9,357 nucleotides of DNA from an uncultured Clostridiaceae bacterium (lineage in GTDB: Bacteria; Bacillota; Clostridia; Lachnospirales; Lachnospiraceae). The stretch lies in NCBI GenBank assembly GCA_958441075.1, contig CAUCBQ010000083.1, positions 1-9,357 on the forward strand. The letters run 5' to 3'. Positions 1 to 6,771 of the stretch are shown in pieces (within the stretch, counting starts at the first letter, position 1; each line of letters opens with the position of its first letter). The translations under genes and the position numbers were made by a program. Below the pieces are notes generated by a model. It saw only the letters and a list, made by a program, of their open reading frames with translations. It ran no database searches and was not told the DNA's origin.

Positions 1-1
1 C

Positions 2-2176
2 CTGCCGGAGATTTTATGGGGCCGAATCAATCCTTCCGGACGGACGGCAGACACCTGGGCCTATGATTTTTCTACCGCAGCCAGCTATGCCAATGCAGGA
101 GGAGAGGGTGTGGGGCGCTACACCAATGGAGAAACGCTTTATCCTGCCGACGGTACAAAATGCGGCAATCTGGGAGAAGGTTTTGCATACGATCAGGTTT
201 CCTATGTGGATTATACAGAAGGAATTTATGTGGGCTACCGATGGTATGAGACAGCAGATGCACAACATTTCTGGGACAGGGTGGAAAATCGTTATGGACG
301 GGGCTATGAGGGAGTAGTCCAGTATCCGTTCGGATATGGACTTTCCTATACGGATTTTCAATGGGAGCTTCTGGAGGCCCCAAAGGATGGGACAGCTCCT
401 GATCCATATGGGGAGATCCGTATTACGCTGCGCGTAACCAATAGGGGAACAAGGGCAGGTAAGGATGTGGTTCAGCTATATGTTTCGCCTCCTTATACTC
501 CGGGAGAAATTGAAAAATCCTCAGTTTCGTTGGCAGCCTATGAAAAGACGTCCCTTCTTGAGCCGGGAGCCGGCGAAATACTGACCCTTACAGTTCCTGT
601 GTCTTCCTTTGCTTCCTATGATGAAAGAGATGCAAATAAGAACGGATTTCAGGGCTATGAGCTGGAGGCAGGAGAGTATGAGCTGTCCCTGCGTACGGAT
701 GTCCATCATCCGGCGGTTATGAATCGAAATACCATACGGTTAAAGGTAAATTCCGGTACGTTCTATGATACAGACCCTATGACAGGAGCCCCTGTTTTTA
801 ACAAATTTACAGGGGCTCAGGCTCAGGATGGTATTTCCATAGACGGTTCTGATGCAGGACAGCATATCTCTTATCTTAGCCGGGCTGATTTTGAGAAAAG
901 CTTTCCAAAAGATAATGTGCCTGTACGCCGTCTTTCTCACAGGGGAGCATCCTTAAACCTGTATACTCAGGAGCAGGCAGATACCTGGATTCCAGACGAG
1001 GAGATTTTTATTCAGGCTCAGGAGCATCAGAATGAAAAAACCGTAAAAAAGCTGAATCTCATGATAGAACGTCTGGGAAATCTTACAGAATTGGGTTATG
1101 AACTTGGAAAAAACTGGGAAGACCCCAGATGGGAAGAGGTACTGGACCAGCTTACCTTTTCAGATATGGAAAATCTGTTCCTGCATGGTTATGTAAAGAC
1201 AGAGCCTCTGTCTGTACTGGGAAAACCTTTAGCCAGAGAGGCAGATGGCCCGGCCCAAATCGGCAGCTTTCATCAGATTCCTGCCGGAACCGGCTTTCCC
1301 AATGCGGTTGTGCTGGCTCAGAGCTGGAATAATGAACTGGCCCGGGAAATGGGAAGAGCGGTTGCGAAAGAGGCGGGCCAGTTTGGCTACAGCGGCTGGT
1401 ACGCTCCCGCAGTGAATCTGCACCGCAGTCCCTTTGACGGGAGGAATTATGAATACTATTCAGAAGATCCCCTGATTTCAGGCCATATGGGCGGCCGTGT
1501 GGTGAGAGGGAGTCTGGATATGGGAGTATATTGCTATGTAAAGCATCTGATCTGCAACGATCAGGAGTCCGGAATCTACCGGGACGGCATTTACACCTGG
1601 ATGACGGAGCAGACGCTTAGGGAACTGTATTTAAAGCCCTTTCAGATGCTGGTTCAGAATTACGGAGCAACGGGATTTATGACAGCCTATAACCGGATCG
1701 GCGCTGTATGGGCCGGAGGCAGTCAGGCCCTTTTAACGGGAATTCTTAAAGATGAATGGGGCTTTCATGGAGCCATTATTACAGATTATGCGGATCACCA
1801 TAAATATATGAATGGAGATCAGGCATTACGGGCCGGAGGCAGCCTTTGGATGGACGGAATTTTAAATGATGGAAGATTTCGTTTCCTTTCCGATGAAAAT
1901 GAGGCTTCCTATCATCATGCCCTGCGAAGAGCCTCGAAAGAGGTACTTTATACGTATCTGAACGCCAGAGCGGAAAACAGGGCGTACAGCCGGAAAATGG
2001 ACGATCCGGGCCTTTTAAAGCCGGTGATCTATCCTGCCTTCCCTCTGTGGGGAGCTGCCCTGGGCATATTTGACCTTATGGCGGCTGCGGCATTTTTTGT
2101 CTGCCTGAAACGGACAAAGAAAACAGAAAAAAAGAAAAGAAAAAGAGAACGAAAGAATGGAATATACACAGAATAA
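2..2176 (+). CDS. Family 3 glycoside hydrolase (beta-glucosidase-like), reversed domain order, C-terminal membrane anchor; 5' end outside window
   Basis: The frame is open from base 2, so the start lies upstream; 724 residues are visible. Domains in order: the end of a GH3 C-terminal domain (NPSGR near residue 10, EGIYVGYRWY, then YPFGYGLSYT near 108-117), a fibronectin-III-like domain (about 130-210; VVQLYVSPP, ASYDE), a linker, then the GH3 catalytic barrel (about 385-630). The barrel shows EADGPAQ, GRNYEYYSEDP, the KH pair in YVKHLICNDQE, FMTAYNRIG, and IITDY, whose Asp (codon 1784-1786) is the expected nucleophile. The barrel follows rather than precedes the C and FnIII domains, the permuted arrangement known from Ruminococcus albus and Butyrivibrio beta-glucosidases. 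The acid/base Glu cannot be identified and is probably upstream. A hydrophobic helix (about 681-702) followed by a Lys/Arg-rich tail suggests a membrane anchor with the enzyme outside the cell. It probably hydrolyses beta-linked sugars from glycans; the exact substrate cannot be read. It is the first visible gene of an operon. Confidence 0.93.
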   Translation: MPEILWGRINPSGRTADTWAYDFSTAASYANAGGEGVGRYTNGETLYPADGTKCGNLGEGFAYDQVSYVDYTEGIYVGYRWYETADAQHFWDRVENRYGRGYEGVVQYPFGYGLSYTDFQWELLEAPKDGTAPDPYGEIRITLRVTNRGTRAGKDVVQLYVSPPYTPGEIEKSSVSLAAYEKTSLLEPGAGEILTLTVPVSSFASYDERDANKNGFQGYELEAGEYELSLRTDVHHPAVMNRNTIRLKVNSGTFYDTDPMTGAPVFNKFTGAQAQDGISIDGSDAGQHISYLSRADFEKSFPKDNVPVRRLSHRGASLNLYTQEQADTWIPDEEIFIQAQEHQNEKTVKKLNLMIERLGNLTELGYELGKNWEDPRWEEVLDQLTFSDMENLFLHGYVKTEPLSVLGKPLAREADGPAQIGSFHQIPAGTGFPNAVVLAQSWNNELAREMGRAVAKEAGQFGYSGWYAPAVNLHRSPFDGRNYEYYSEDPLISGHMGGRVVRGSLDMGVYCYVKHLICNDQESGIYRDGIYTWMTEQTLRELYLKPFQMLVQNYGATGFMTAYNRIGAVWAGGSQALLTGILKDEWGFHGAIITDYADHHKYMNGDQALRAGGSLWMDGILNDGRFRFLSDENEASYHHALRRASKEVLYTYLNARAENRAYSRKMDDPGLLKPVIYPAFPLWGAALGIFDLMAAAAFFVCLKRTKKTEKKKRKRERKNGIYTE
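786..818. repeat. Perfect 10-bp inverted repeat inside the GH3 gene
   Basis: GAGCCCCTGT (786-795) and ACAGGGGCTC (809-818) are exact reverse complements separated by a 13-base AT-rich loop. It falls in the linker between the fibronectin-like domain and the catalytic barrel. No T-run follows on either strand, so it does not look like a normal terminator. It could form an mRNA hairpin or be chance. Confidence 0.6.
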
Positions 2177-3125
2177 TAAGTATACAAAATTGTCCCAGCT
2201 TCCGGCAGTGATTGGCCTTGCTATGGTCTGCACTTTTTTATGGGGAAGCGCCACTCCGGCTATCAAAACAGGCTATGAGCTGTTTCATATTGAAGGTACC
2301 GATTCCCGGAGTATTATTGTTTTTGCCGGACTTCGTTTTTTGCTGGCAGGGCTGATGGTAATCGGTTTTTATTGTATTCAGAAAAAGAAACTGATTCTTC
2401 CTCCGGTGGGAGCAGGATTCTGCATTTTGAAGCTGGGTCTCTGCCAGACTGTGCTCCAGTATTATTTCTTTTATATGGGTCTGGTTTATGTAACAGGGGT
2501 TCACGGGGCCATCATCACAGGAACCAATGTATTTCTGTCAATTCTTGTGGCCTGTCTGCTGTTTGGTTATGAACGTCTTACAGGAAGAAAGATTCTTGGC
2601 TGTCTGCTGGGCCTGGCAGGTATTGTGTTGGTTAACCTTTCAGGACAGGCCTCTCAGGGGCTGTTTGACGTATCTGTCAGGGGGGAAGGCTTTGTATTCA
2701 TCGCACAGATTTTTTATGCGTTGTCGGGTGCTTTGGTAAAACGCTATTCAAAGAAGTATGATGTAGTTGTTCTGAGCGGATATCAGTTTACACTGGGCGG
2801 TCTGATTTTAATTCTATTAGGCCTTGCGGGAGGAGGAAGAGTGGATCTGGGAGCAGGAGCGGGCGCTTTTGCCCTTCTTCTCTATCTGGGACTGATCTCT
2901 GCTGTGGCCTACACGCTTTGGAGTATTCTTTTAAAATATAATCCAGTCAGCCGTGTAACCGTATTTGGTTTTATGATCCCGGTATTCGGAGTTTTTCTGT
3001 CAGCGGTTTTTCTGGGGGAAAGCAGTCAGGCGTTATCCTGGAATGTACTGGCGGCTCTGGTTTTGGTAAGCCTTGGGATTTTTATTGTAAATACCGGTAA
3101 GCCGGAAACAAAATCGCCGAATTAA
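2157..3125 (+). CDS. EamA/DMT-superfamily transporter (RhaT/YdcZ-like permease)
   Basis: This 322-residue, very hydrophobic protein has about ten predictable membrane helices (roughly 16-36, 52-73, 85-105, 110-130, 146-162, 177-195, 205-223, 236-256, 266-286, 294-312). That is the usual size and layout of drug/metabolite transporters built from two EamA repeats. The first repeat opens with CTFLWGSATPAIKTG. The second carries ISAVAYTLWSILLKY and FGFMIPVFGVFLSAVFLGE, typical of the last EamA helices. Such proteins are inner-membrane exporters or importers of small metabolites or amino acids; the substrate cannot be predicted. The start overlaps the end of the GH3 gene by 20 bases, and the only ribosome-binding material is a purine-rich run (GAGAACGAAAG), so translation is probably coupled to the upstream gene. 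Met23 is an in-frame alternative but would cut into helix 1. The GNAT gene follows 12 bases after the stop. Confidence 0.9.
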   Translation: MEYTQNNKYTKLSQLPAVIGLAMVCTFLWGSATPAIKTGYELFHIEGTDSRSIIVFAGLRFLLAGLMVIGFYCIQKKKLILPPVGAGFCILKLGLCQTVLQYYFFYMGLVYVTGVHGAIITGTNVFLSILVACLLFGYERLTGRKILGCLLGLAGIVLVNLSGQASQGLFDVSVRGEGFVFIAQIFYALSGALVKRYSKKYDVVVLSGYQFTLGGLILILLGLAGGGRVDLGAGAGAFALLLYLGLISAVAYTLWSILLKYNPVSRVTVFGFMIPVFGVFLSAVFLGESSQALSWNVLAALVLVSLGIFIVNTGKPETKSPN

Positions 3126-3137
3126 GGGGAAATGTAT

Positions 3138-3584
3138 ATGGAAGAGATAACAGAGATAACAGAAAATAAAAAAAAGTATCTGAAGCTTCTTCTTCTGGGA
3201 GATGAGCAGGAAGATATGATAGACCTGTATCTGGAACGGGGCCATATGTATGTTTTAAAAACACAGGATGGAATGGCACTGTGCGTGGTGACTGATGAAG
3301 GAGACGGAATTTTAGAACTTAAAAATATCGCGGTAGAGCCGTCCTGCCAGAAAAAGGGTTATGGACGCAGACTGATCCGTTTTATCAGTCAGAAGTACAA
3401 AAATCAGTTTCACACCCTGCAGGCAGGAACGGGAGACAGTCCTCTTACCGTGCCCTTTTATGAGAGGTGCGGCTTTGAGCGGGGATGTGTGATTCCGCAT
3501 TTTTTCAGGGATCATTATGATCATCCTATTTATGAGGGCGGAAAACAGCTGGATGATATGATTTATTTTCAGCTGAAGCTTTAA
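3138..3584 (+). CDS. GNAT-family N-acetyltransferase, YvbK-like
   Basis: This 148-residue protein has a clear acetyl-CoA-binding motif A: IAVEPSCQKKGYGRRLI, with the Q-x-x-G-x-G loop at Q71, G74 and G76. Motif B follows with FYERCGF, where Tyr108 is the likely general acid. The C-terminal part (HFFRDHYDHPIYEGGKQLDDM) resembles the tail of the B. subtilis YvbK group as I recall it. It should transfer acetyl from acetyl-CoA to an amine in the cytoplasm; the acceptor is unknown. I chose the ATG at 3138 rather than the in-frame ATG at 3132, because the AAGGGGA at 3124-3130 sits seven bases from 3138 but touches 3132. The N-terminus contains a 9-base tandem duplication (3144-3161) giving EITEIT. 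It lies 12 bases after the transporter and 23 bases before the DUF4317 gene, so it is probably co-transcribed. Confidence 0.9.
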   Translation: MEEITEITENKKKYLKLLLLGDEQEDMIDLYLERGHMYVLKTQDGMALCVVTDEGDGILELKNIAVEPSCQKKGYGRRLIRFISQKYKNQFHTLQAGTGDSPLTVPFYERCGFERGCVIPHFFRDHYDHPIYEGGKQLDDMIYFQLKL

Positions 3585-3607
3585 AACACAGGAGAGGAGA
3601 AGATGTT

Positions 3608-4231
3608 ATGATTGACCGGAACGATATGCTGGAGCTGACCCGCAGGCTTACGCCGGACCGATCCTCGGTAGGACGGATTGCCGGGGCTTATTTTGATACG
3701 GAAGGTTATGTGGACGGTACCTTTAATATCAATTTTCTAAAGCTTTCCCTGCCGGAGAGGAGGAGAAATCTTTCAATCGCAAAGGCCGTGCTTTTCTCTG
3801 AAACAAATTCTCAGCTGAAAGAATATATGCTTACCGGAGAGGCCAGACGTCCGGGAGGCTTGTGGCAGCTTTTAAGTGCCATTAAAGAATGCGGTATGAA
3901 AAATGACGCCTATACGGATTTGTTCTATGAGATTTTAGGAGAAAAGTATCAGCCGGGCCATCCCTGGTCCTGCTTCCTTTTTCATGGCCGGTATGATGTG
4001 CCGGTAAAAGGGACAGATAAGGAGTGGATGGAAGGCTCTGAGGAGGTATACGAATATCTGATCTGCGCCATCAGCCCTCTGATCGGAGAATATGAGCCGG
4101 GAGAACCGCAGTTCGGTTTTTTATATCCGGCCTTTAAAGAGCGGGGGGCCGCTTTAAATTTTGTGAATCTTTTTGAAAAGCATCCGGATCGTCCTCACAG
4201 GGCGCTTACAGAGTGGCTTTTAAAGGGATGA
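3608..4231 (+). CDS. Short DUF4317-like protein of unknown function
   Basis: This 207-residue soluble protein has no signal peptide or membrane segment. I recognise the pattern of the N-terminal half of DUF4317 proteins: an opening like ELTRRLTPDRSSVGRIAGAYFD, a central FYEIL...CFLFHGRYDVPVKGTDKEW, then SEEVYEYLICAISPL and FGFLYPAFKERG. DUF4317 proteins in related clostridia are usually near 370-400 residues. Here the protein stops soon after the FLYPAF block and lacks the long charged C-terminal half. The region between SPL and FGF is also shorter than usual. The function of the family is unknown. A strong ribosome binding site (GGAGAGGAGAAG, 3590-3601) precedes the ATG at 3608. The stop shares the ATGA with the following GH88 fragment. 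It could be a natural short subfamily or a protein shortened by a rearrangement at its 3' end. The family call comes from recalled motif similarity only. Confidence 0.75.
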   Translation: MIDRNDMLELTRRLTPDRSSVGRIAGAYFDTEGYVDGTFNINFLKLSLPERRRNLSIAKAVLFSETNSQLKEYMLTGEARRPGGLWQLLSAIKECGMKNDAYTDLFYEILGEKYQPGHPWSCFLFHGRYDVPVKGTDKEWMEGSEEVYEYLICAISPLIGEYEPGEPQFGFLYPAFKERGAALNFVNLFEKHPDRPHRALTEWLLKG

Positions 4232-4368
4232 AAACGAAAGAGAAAAGAAAAATGCTCAGGATGCCCTGTGCCAACCGGGGCGTGGATGAGTGCAATACCT
4301 GGGGAGATTATTTCTTCATGGAAGCCCTCACCCGTCTCACCGCCGACTGGAAGGTATACTGGTATTAA
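4228..4368 (+). pseudogene. C-terminal relic of a GH88 unsaturated glucuronyl hydrolase
   Basis: A 46-codon ORF begins in an ATGA overlap with the DUF4317 gene. After a Lys-rich lead of about a dozen residues it reads MPCANRGVDECNTWGDYFF, then MEALTRLTADWKVYWY and a stop. The WGDYF[FY]-x-EAL-x-R...DW-x-x-YW pattern is what I associate with the extreme C-terminus of GH88 enzymes, which cleave the unsaturated uronic acid from oligosaccharides released by polysaccharide lyases. Nearly all of the enzyme (normally about 370-400 residues), including the catalytic Asp residues, is absent, so no activity is expected. The fragment ends where the convergent wall-protein gene ends (stop codons overlap, 4365-4368). 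That suggests a deletion or insertion boundary at about 4228-4265. It may still be translated as a small peptide by coupling. The alternative is an unrelated small protein with a chance match. Confidence 0.62.
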
Positions 4369-5840
4369 TTCCCGTTTAAAACGTATTCTTTATCATAAAT
4401 TACTTCCGGAAGGGTAGAGGCGTCGGATGCTTCTACCTTTCCTTCTACATTTTTATCATCATCAATATAGTAGATGGTTCCGCCGGAAATTTTGTACATA
4501 TAATTACCGTCTACCTTATAATTCTTGTTGTCCGTCTGAACCTTTCCTGATTCATTTACAAGGTACAGACGGTTTTTTACATAAAAAACCTCAAAATCAG
4601 AGCCATCCTCAGCTTCTACCAGCCGGCCCTGATAGTAAAGATAGCCGTCCTTGGTGCCGCTTAAGCCGGCTCCCTTATCAGAACCGGAATCTGCAAAGTA
4701 ATAGGTACCGCTGTCGCCGTCCACGTTCAGATTGGTCTTTTTTCCTGTGACCATTTTTCCGTCAGAATCGCTGCCTCCAAAATAACCTACCATCTCGTCT
4801 CCGGACTGATTTACCACACGGATCATACCTGTCTGACGTACGCCGTAAGGGTTAAAGAAATAGGAGTCTCCGCTGACCTTTACAGCAGCCCGGCCCATGC
4901 TGGAGGCTTTTGCGTTTAAATAGGCCGGTGTTCCGTCGCTTTCGAAATAATACCAGTTGGAATCCCCGTCCTCCGGCATCTCATCCGTATCCCCCTCTGC
5001 AAGCTCATCCTTATCGTCACAGCTTGCAGGGTGATCCGTCAGCTCCAGCCAGGTATCCCTTGCCATGGTGCCGTCATTTTCACCGCCCAGATATACGAAA
5101 CGGCTGATACCGGTGGTATCGCCTGCCTCAGCCTCATCCTCAGCCGCAATCCATCCGGTCATCATAACGCCGTCTTCGTTAAAATAATACTTTCTGTCAT
5201 TGATGGTTTCTACCGCATAGGTACGGTCTTTGGCCCGCTTTGCCTTGCCGTTTGACTGGAAATAAAACCATTTGGAGGAGTCTGAGGCCGAGGTGCGCGT
5301 TTCGGAAATATCCCCGTCTTCCGGCTTGTCCTCCTCGTCATAATCCAGACACTGCCAGCCTGTTTTTGTATAGCCCTGGTCTTCTCCGCCCAGATAATAA
5401 ATATCGTCTCCGTCAAAAAACCAGCCTGTACGCATCCGGCCGTCGCTGTCAAAGGAATATTTATATGTTCCAATGGTTTCCCAGCCGTCCCGTTCCAGCT
5501 TTCCCTTGGAATTTACATAGTACCAGCCAGCAGGCTTGGCTCCTTCGTTTTCTGTGATGTGTATCCAGGAGTTTTTAACCATAGCGCCGGAATCATTTAC
5601 ATAATATTCGTCATCAATCCACTGGTTTACAGTCATCTTTCCATCACTTCCCAGATAAAAGGAAGAATCCCCGGAGGTTTTCCATGTATTTGTCACATAA
5701 TTTCCGGAGGCGTCCTTATAGCGCCAGGTACCGTCCTCCATGACCCAGCCGGCCTCAGCTGCCTGGGAGCAGAATGCAGAACCCATAGAGAACAGCAGGG
5801 CTGCTCCAAGGGCGGGAAGCAATGACTTGTATTTTTTCAT
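4365..5840 (-). CDS. Secreted wall-binding repeat protein (choline/glucan-binding type repeats), no catalytic domain
   Basis: This is a 491-residue exported protein. Residues 1-30 form a Sec signal peptide (MKKYK, hydrophobic core, AAEA cleavage region). The Cys at 24 is not in a lipobox, so it is probably not a lipoprotein. The rest is a series of aromatic-glycine repeats of the CW_binding_1 type: W-Y-(F/Y)-x(3-5)-DG-K-M-x-TGW units such as GTWRYKDASGNYVTNTW, SFYLGSDGKMTVNQW and YSFDSDGRMRTGW. These repeats bind choline-bearing or other wall glycans in clostridia and streptococci. No amidase, lysozyme or other enzyme domain is present, so the role is probably structural or adhesive. Two long acidic inserts (about 163-190 and 265-295), each containing PEDGD, interrupt the repeats and make the protein strongly acidic. 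AGAAGGAGAG lies just upstream of the ATG and a sigma-A promoter lies at 5885-5913. The gene converges on the GH88 relic, and I see no intrinsic terminator between them. Confidence 0.88.
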   Translation of the reverse strand: MKKYKSLLPALGAALLFSMGSAFCSQAAEAGWVMEDGTWRYKDASGNYVTNTWKTSGDSSFYLGSDGKMTVNQWIDDEYYVNDSGAMVKNSWIHITENEGAKPAGWYYVNSKGKLERDGWETIGTYKYSFDSDGRMRTGWFFDGDDIYYLGGEDQGYTKTGWQCLDYDEEDKPEDGDISETRTSASDSSKWFYFQSNGKAKRAKDRTYAVETINDRKYYFNEDGVMMTGWIAAEDEAEAGDTTGISRFVYLGGENDGTMARDTWLELTDHPASCDDKDELAEGDTDEMPEDGDSNWYYFESDGTPAYLNAKASSMGRAAVKVSGDSYFFNPYGVRQTGMIRVVNQSGDEMVGYFGGSDSDGKMVTGKKTNLNVDGDSGTYYFADSGSDKGAGLSGTKDGYLYYQGRLVEAEDGSDFEVFYVKNRLYLVNESGKVQTDNKNYKVDGNYMYKISGGTIYYIDDDKNVEGKVEASDASTLPEVIYDKEYVLNGN

Positions 5841-5884
5841 AATTTAAAGGCTCTCCTTCTGGTATTTTTCAAATAGATATTTTT

Positions 5885-5913
5885 ATTGTACCATATAGAA
5901 AAGCTCCCTACAA
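5885..5913 (-). promoter_or_regulatory. Sigma-A promoter of the wall-binding repeat gene
   Basis: On the minus strand TTGTAG (-35, 5908-5913) and TACAAT (-10, 5885-5890) are separated by exactly 17 bases. The predicted start is near 5878, giving an untranslated leader of about 38 bases that contains the ribosome binding site at 5851-5860. Confidence 0.72.
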
Positions 5914-5921
5914 TAAAGTTC

Positions 5922-5952
5922 ACAAAATCGTCAGAAAATGTACGGTTTTTGT
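5922..5952. promoter_or_regulatory. Imperfect inverted repeat between divergent promoters (candidate operator)
   Basis: ACAAAATCGT (5922-5931) and ACGGTTTTTGT (5942-5952) form an imperfect dyad, centred between the two -35 elements at 5908-5913 and 5963-5968. The location suits a regulator acting on both genes. The match includes one inserted base and one mismatch, so it may be chance in AT-rich DNA. Confidence 0.3.
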
Positions 5953-5962
5953 CAGTCTTTCA

Positions 5963-5991
5963 TTGAAAAAAGGGACGCTTTCCTTTATAAT
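5963..5991 (+). promoter_or_regulatory. Sigma-A promoter of the metallophosphoesterase gene
   Basis: TTGAAA (5963-5968), a 17-base spacer and a perfect TATAAT (5986-5991) match the vegetative consensus closely. The predicted start is near 5998, giving a leader of about 30 bases with AAGGAGG at 6015-6021. Confidence 0.82.
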
Positions 5992-6027
5992 CATAGATCG
6001 TGAGCAGTGAACACAAGGAGGATACGA

Positions 6028-6771
6028 ATGGAACGGGGACCTATACGGGCGGCTATTATGTCAGATACTCATGGAGTTTTAAGGCCGGAGGTAGAACGGA
6101 TTTTAGAGACCTGTGATGTAATCGTACATGCAGGGGATTTTGATACACAGATGGTTTATCACAAGCTGGATGTAAACCAGCCCCTTTTTGCAGTGAGGGG
6201 AAATAATGACAGGGGATGGTCAGGAGGCCTTCCGGGGCTTAAGCGCTTTGAGATCGGAGGGGTAAGGTTTATTATGGCCCATGAGAGGACACAGCTTCCG
6301 GGAAATCCCGGGGATGCTCAGGTGGTCATCTTTGGCCATTCCCATATGTACCAGCAGCAGGAGATAAACGGACGGCTTTGGCTCAATCCCGGAAGCTGCG
6401 GCTATAAGCGGGGAACGCTGCCCCTTTCCATGGCAGTGATGACCATAGAGAACGGGGCTTATACTCTGGAAACAATCTGGCTGGAAAAGGGCTACGGAAC
6501 TCCCGGGGACGCCATTGCAAAGCGGGAAAAAACAAAGAAAAACAGATATGAACGGCAGCAGAAACGGCATATGCAGGAGAAAAAGGATAAGGAAATGCTG
6601 TTTTTAATTGCTAAAATTCTGCGCCTTTACCAGGCAGATGCGTCCAGAGCCTGGGTAATAAAAAATACGGGAAATGATCCGGAGCTTACTGCAAGGATTT
6701 ATGATCTGTGCGGCATGGAAGAAACTGCAGATGCCCACCGGATTCTGGCAAAACTAAGAGGAGGGGCCTGA
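6028..6771 (+). CDS. YfcE/MJ0936-family metallophosphoesterase with C-terminal extension
   Basis: This 247-residue protein has all five calcineurin-like metal-binding blocks in order: SDTHG (D13, H15), HAGDFD (D37), GNND (N59/N60), MAHE (H85) and GHSH (H104, H106), followed by LNPGS. That identifies a dinuclear-metal phosphodiesterase of the short YfcE/YsnB type, normally about 160-180 residues. The enzyme domain ends near residue 160. The remaining 85 residues are a very basic segment (about 162-190, rich in K/R/Q) and then a helical-looking region rich in Leu and Ala (LIAKILRLYQADASRAWV, HRILAKLRGG) that I do not recognise. The natural substrate of this family is not settled; phosphodiesters such as cyclic nucleotides have been tested for relatives. 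I chose the ATG at 6028 because AAGGAGG (6015-6021) is six bases upstream. The in-frame GTG at 6007 would place that site inside the gene. It is a single-gene transcript with its own promoter and terminator. Confidence 0.92.
   Translation: MERGPIRAAIMSDTHGVLRPEVERILETCDVIVHAGDFDTQMVYHKLDVNQPLFAVRGNNDRGWSGGLPGLKRFEIGGVRFIMAHERTQLPGNPGDAQVVIFGHSHMYQQQEINGRLWLNPGSCGYKRGTLPLSMAVMTIENGAYTLETIWLEKGYGTPGDAIAKREKTKKNRYERQQKRHMQEKKDKEMLFLIAKILRLYQADASRAWVIKNTGNDPELTARIYDLCGMEETADAHRILAKLRGGA

Noticed and set aside
2015..2504. Minus-strand ORFs opposite the end of the GH3 gene and the start of the transporter gene.
   Set aside because: Low-complexity or Lys/Phe-biased translations opposite well-supported genes; no promoter or ribosome binding site fits.
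3144..3161. Tandem 9-base duplication at the start of the acetyltransferase gene, considered as a phase-variable repeat.
   Set aside because: Only two copies, and the unit is a multiple of three, so a change in copy number would not shift the frame.
5766..5775. Lipoprotein signal at Cys24 of the wall-binding protein.
   Set aside because: The residues before the Cys are S-A-F, not a lipobox; an A-E-A type signal peptidase I site follows instead.
4910..5825. Plus-strand ORFs of 65-105 codons opposite the wall-binding gene.
   Set aside because: They are Pro/Arg/Ser-rich antisense shadows of the repeat gene with no ribosome binding site or recognisable domain.
6007..6030. GTG at 6007 as the start of the metallophosphoesterase.
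   Set aside because: It would bury the AAGGAGG at 6015-6021 inside the gene, and no ribosome binding site precedes it; ATG 6028 has ideal spacing and the SDTHG motif follows at a normal distance.
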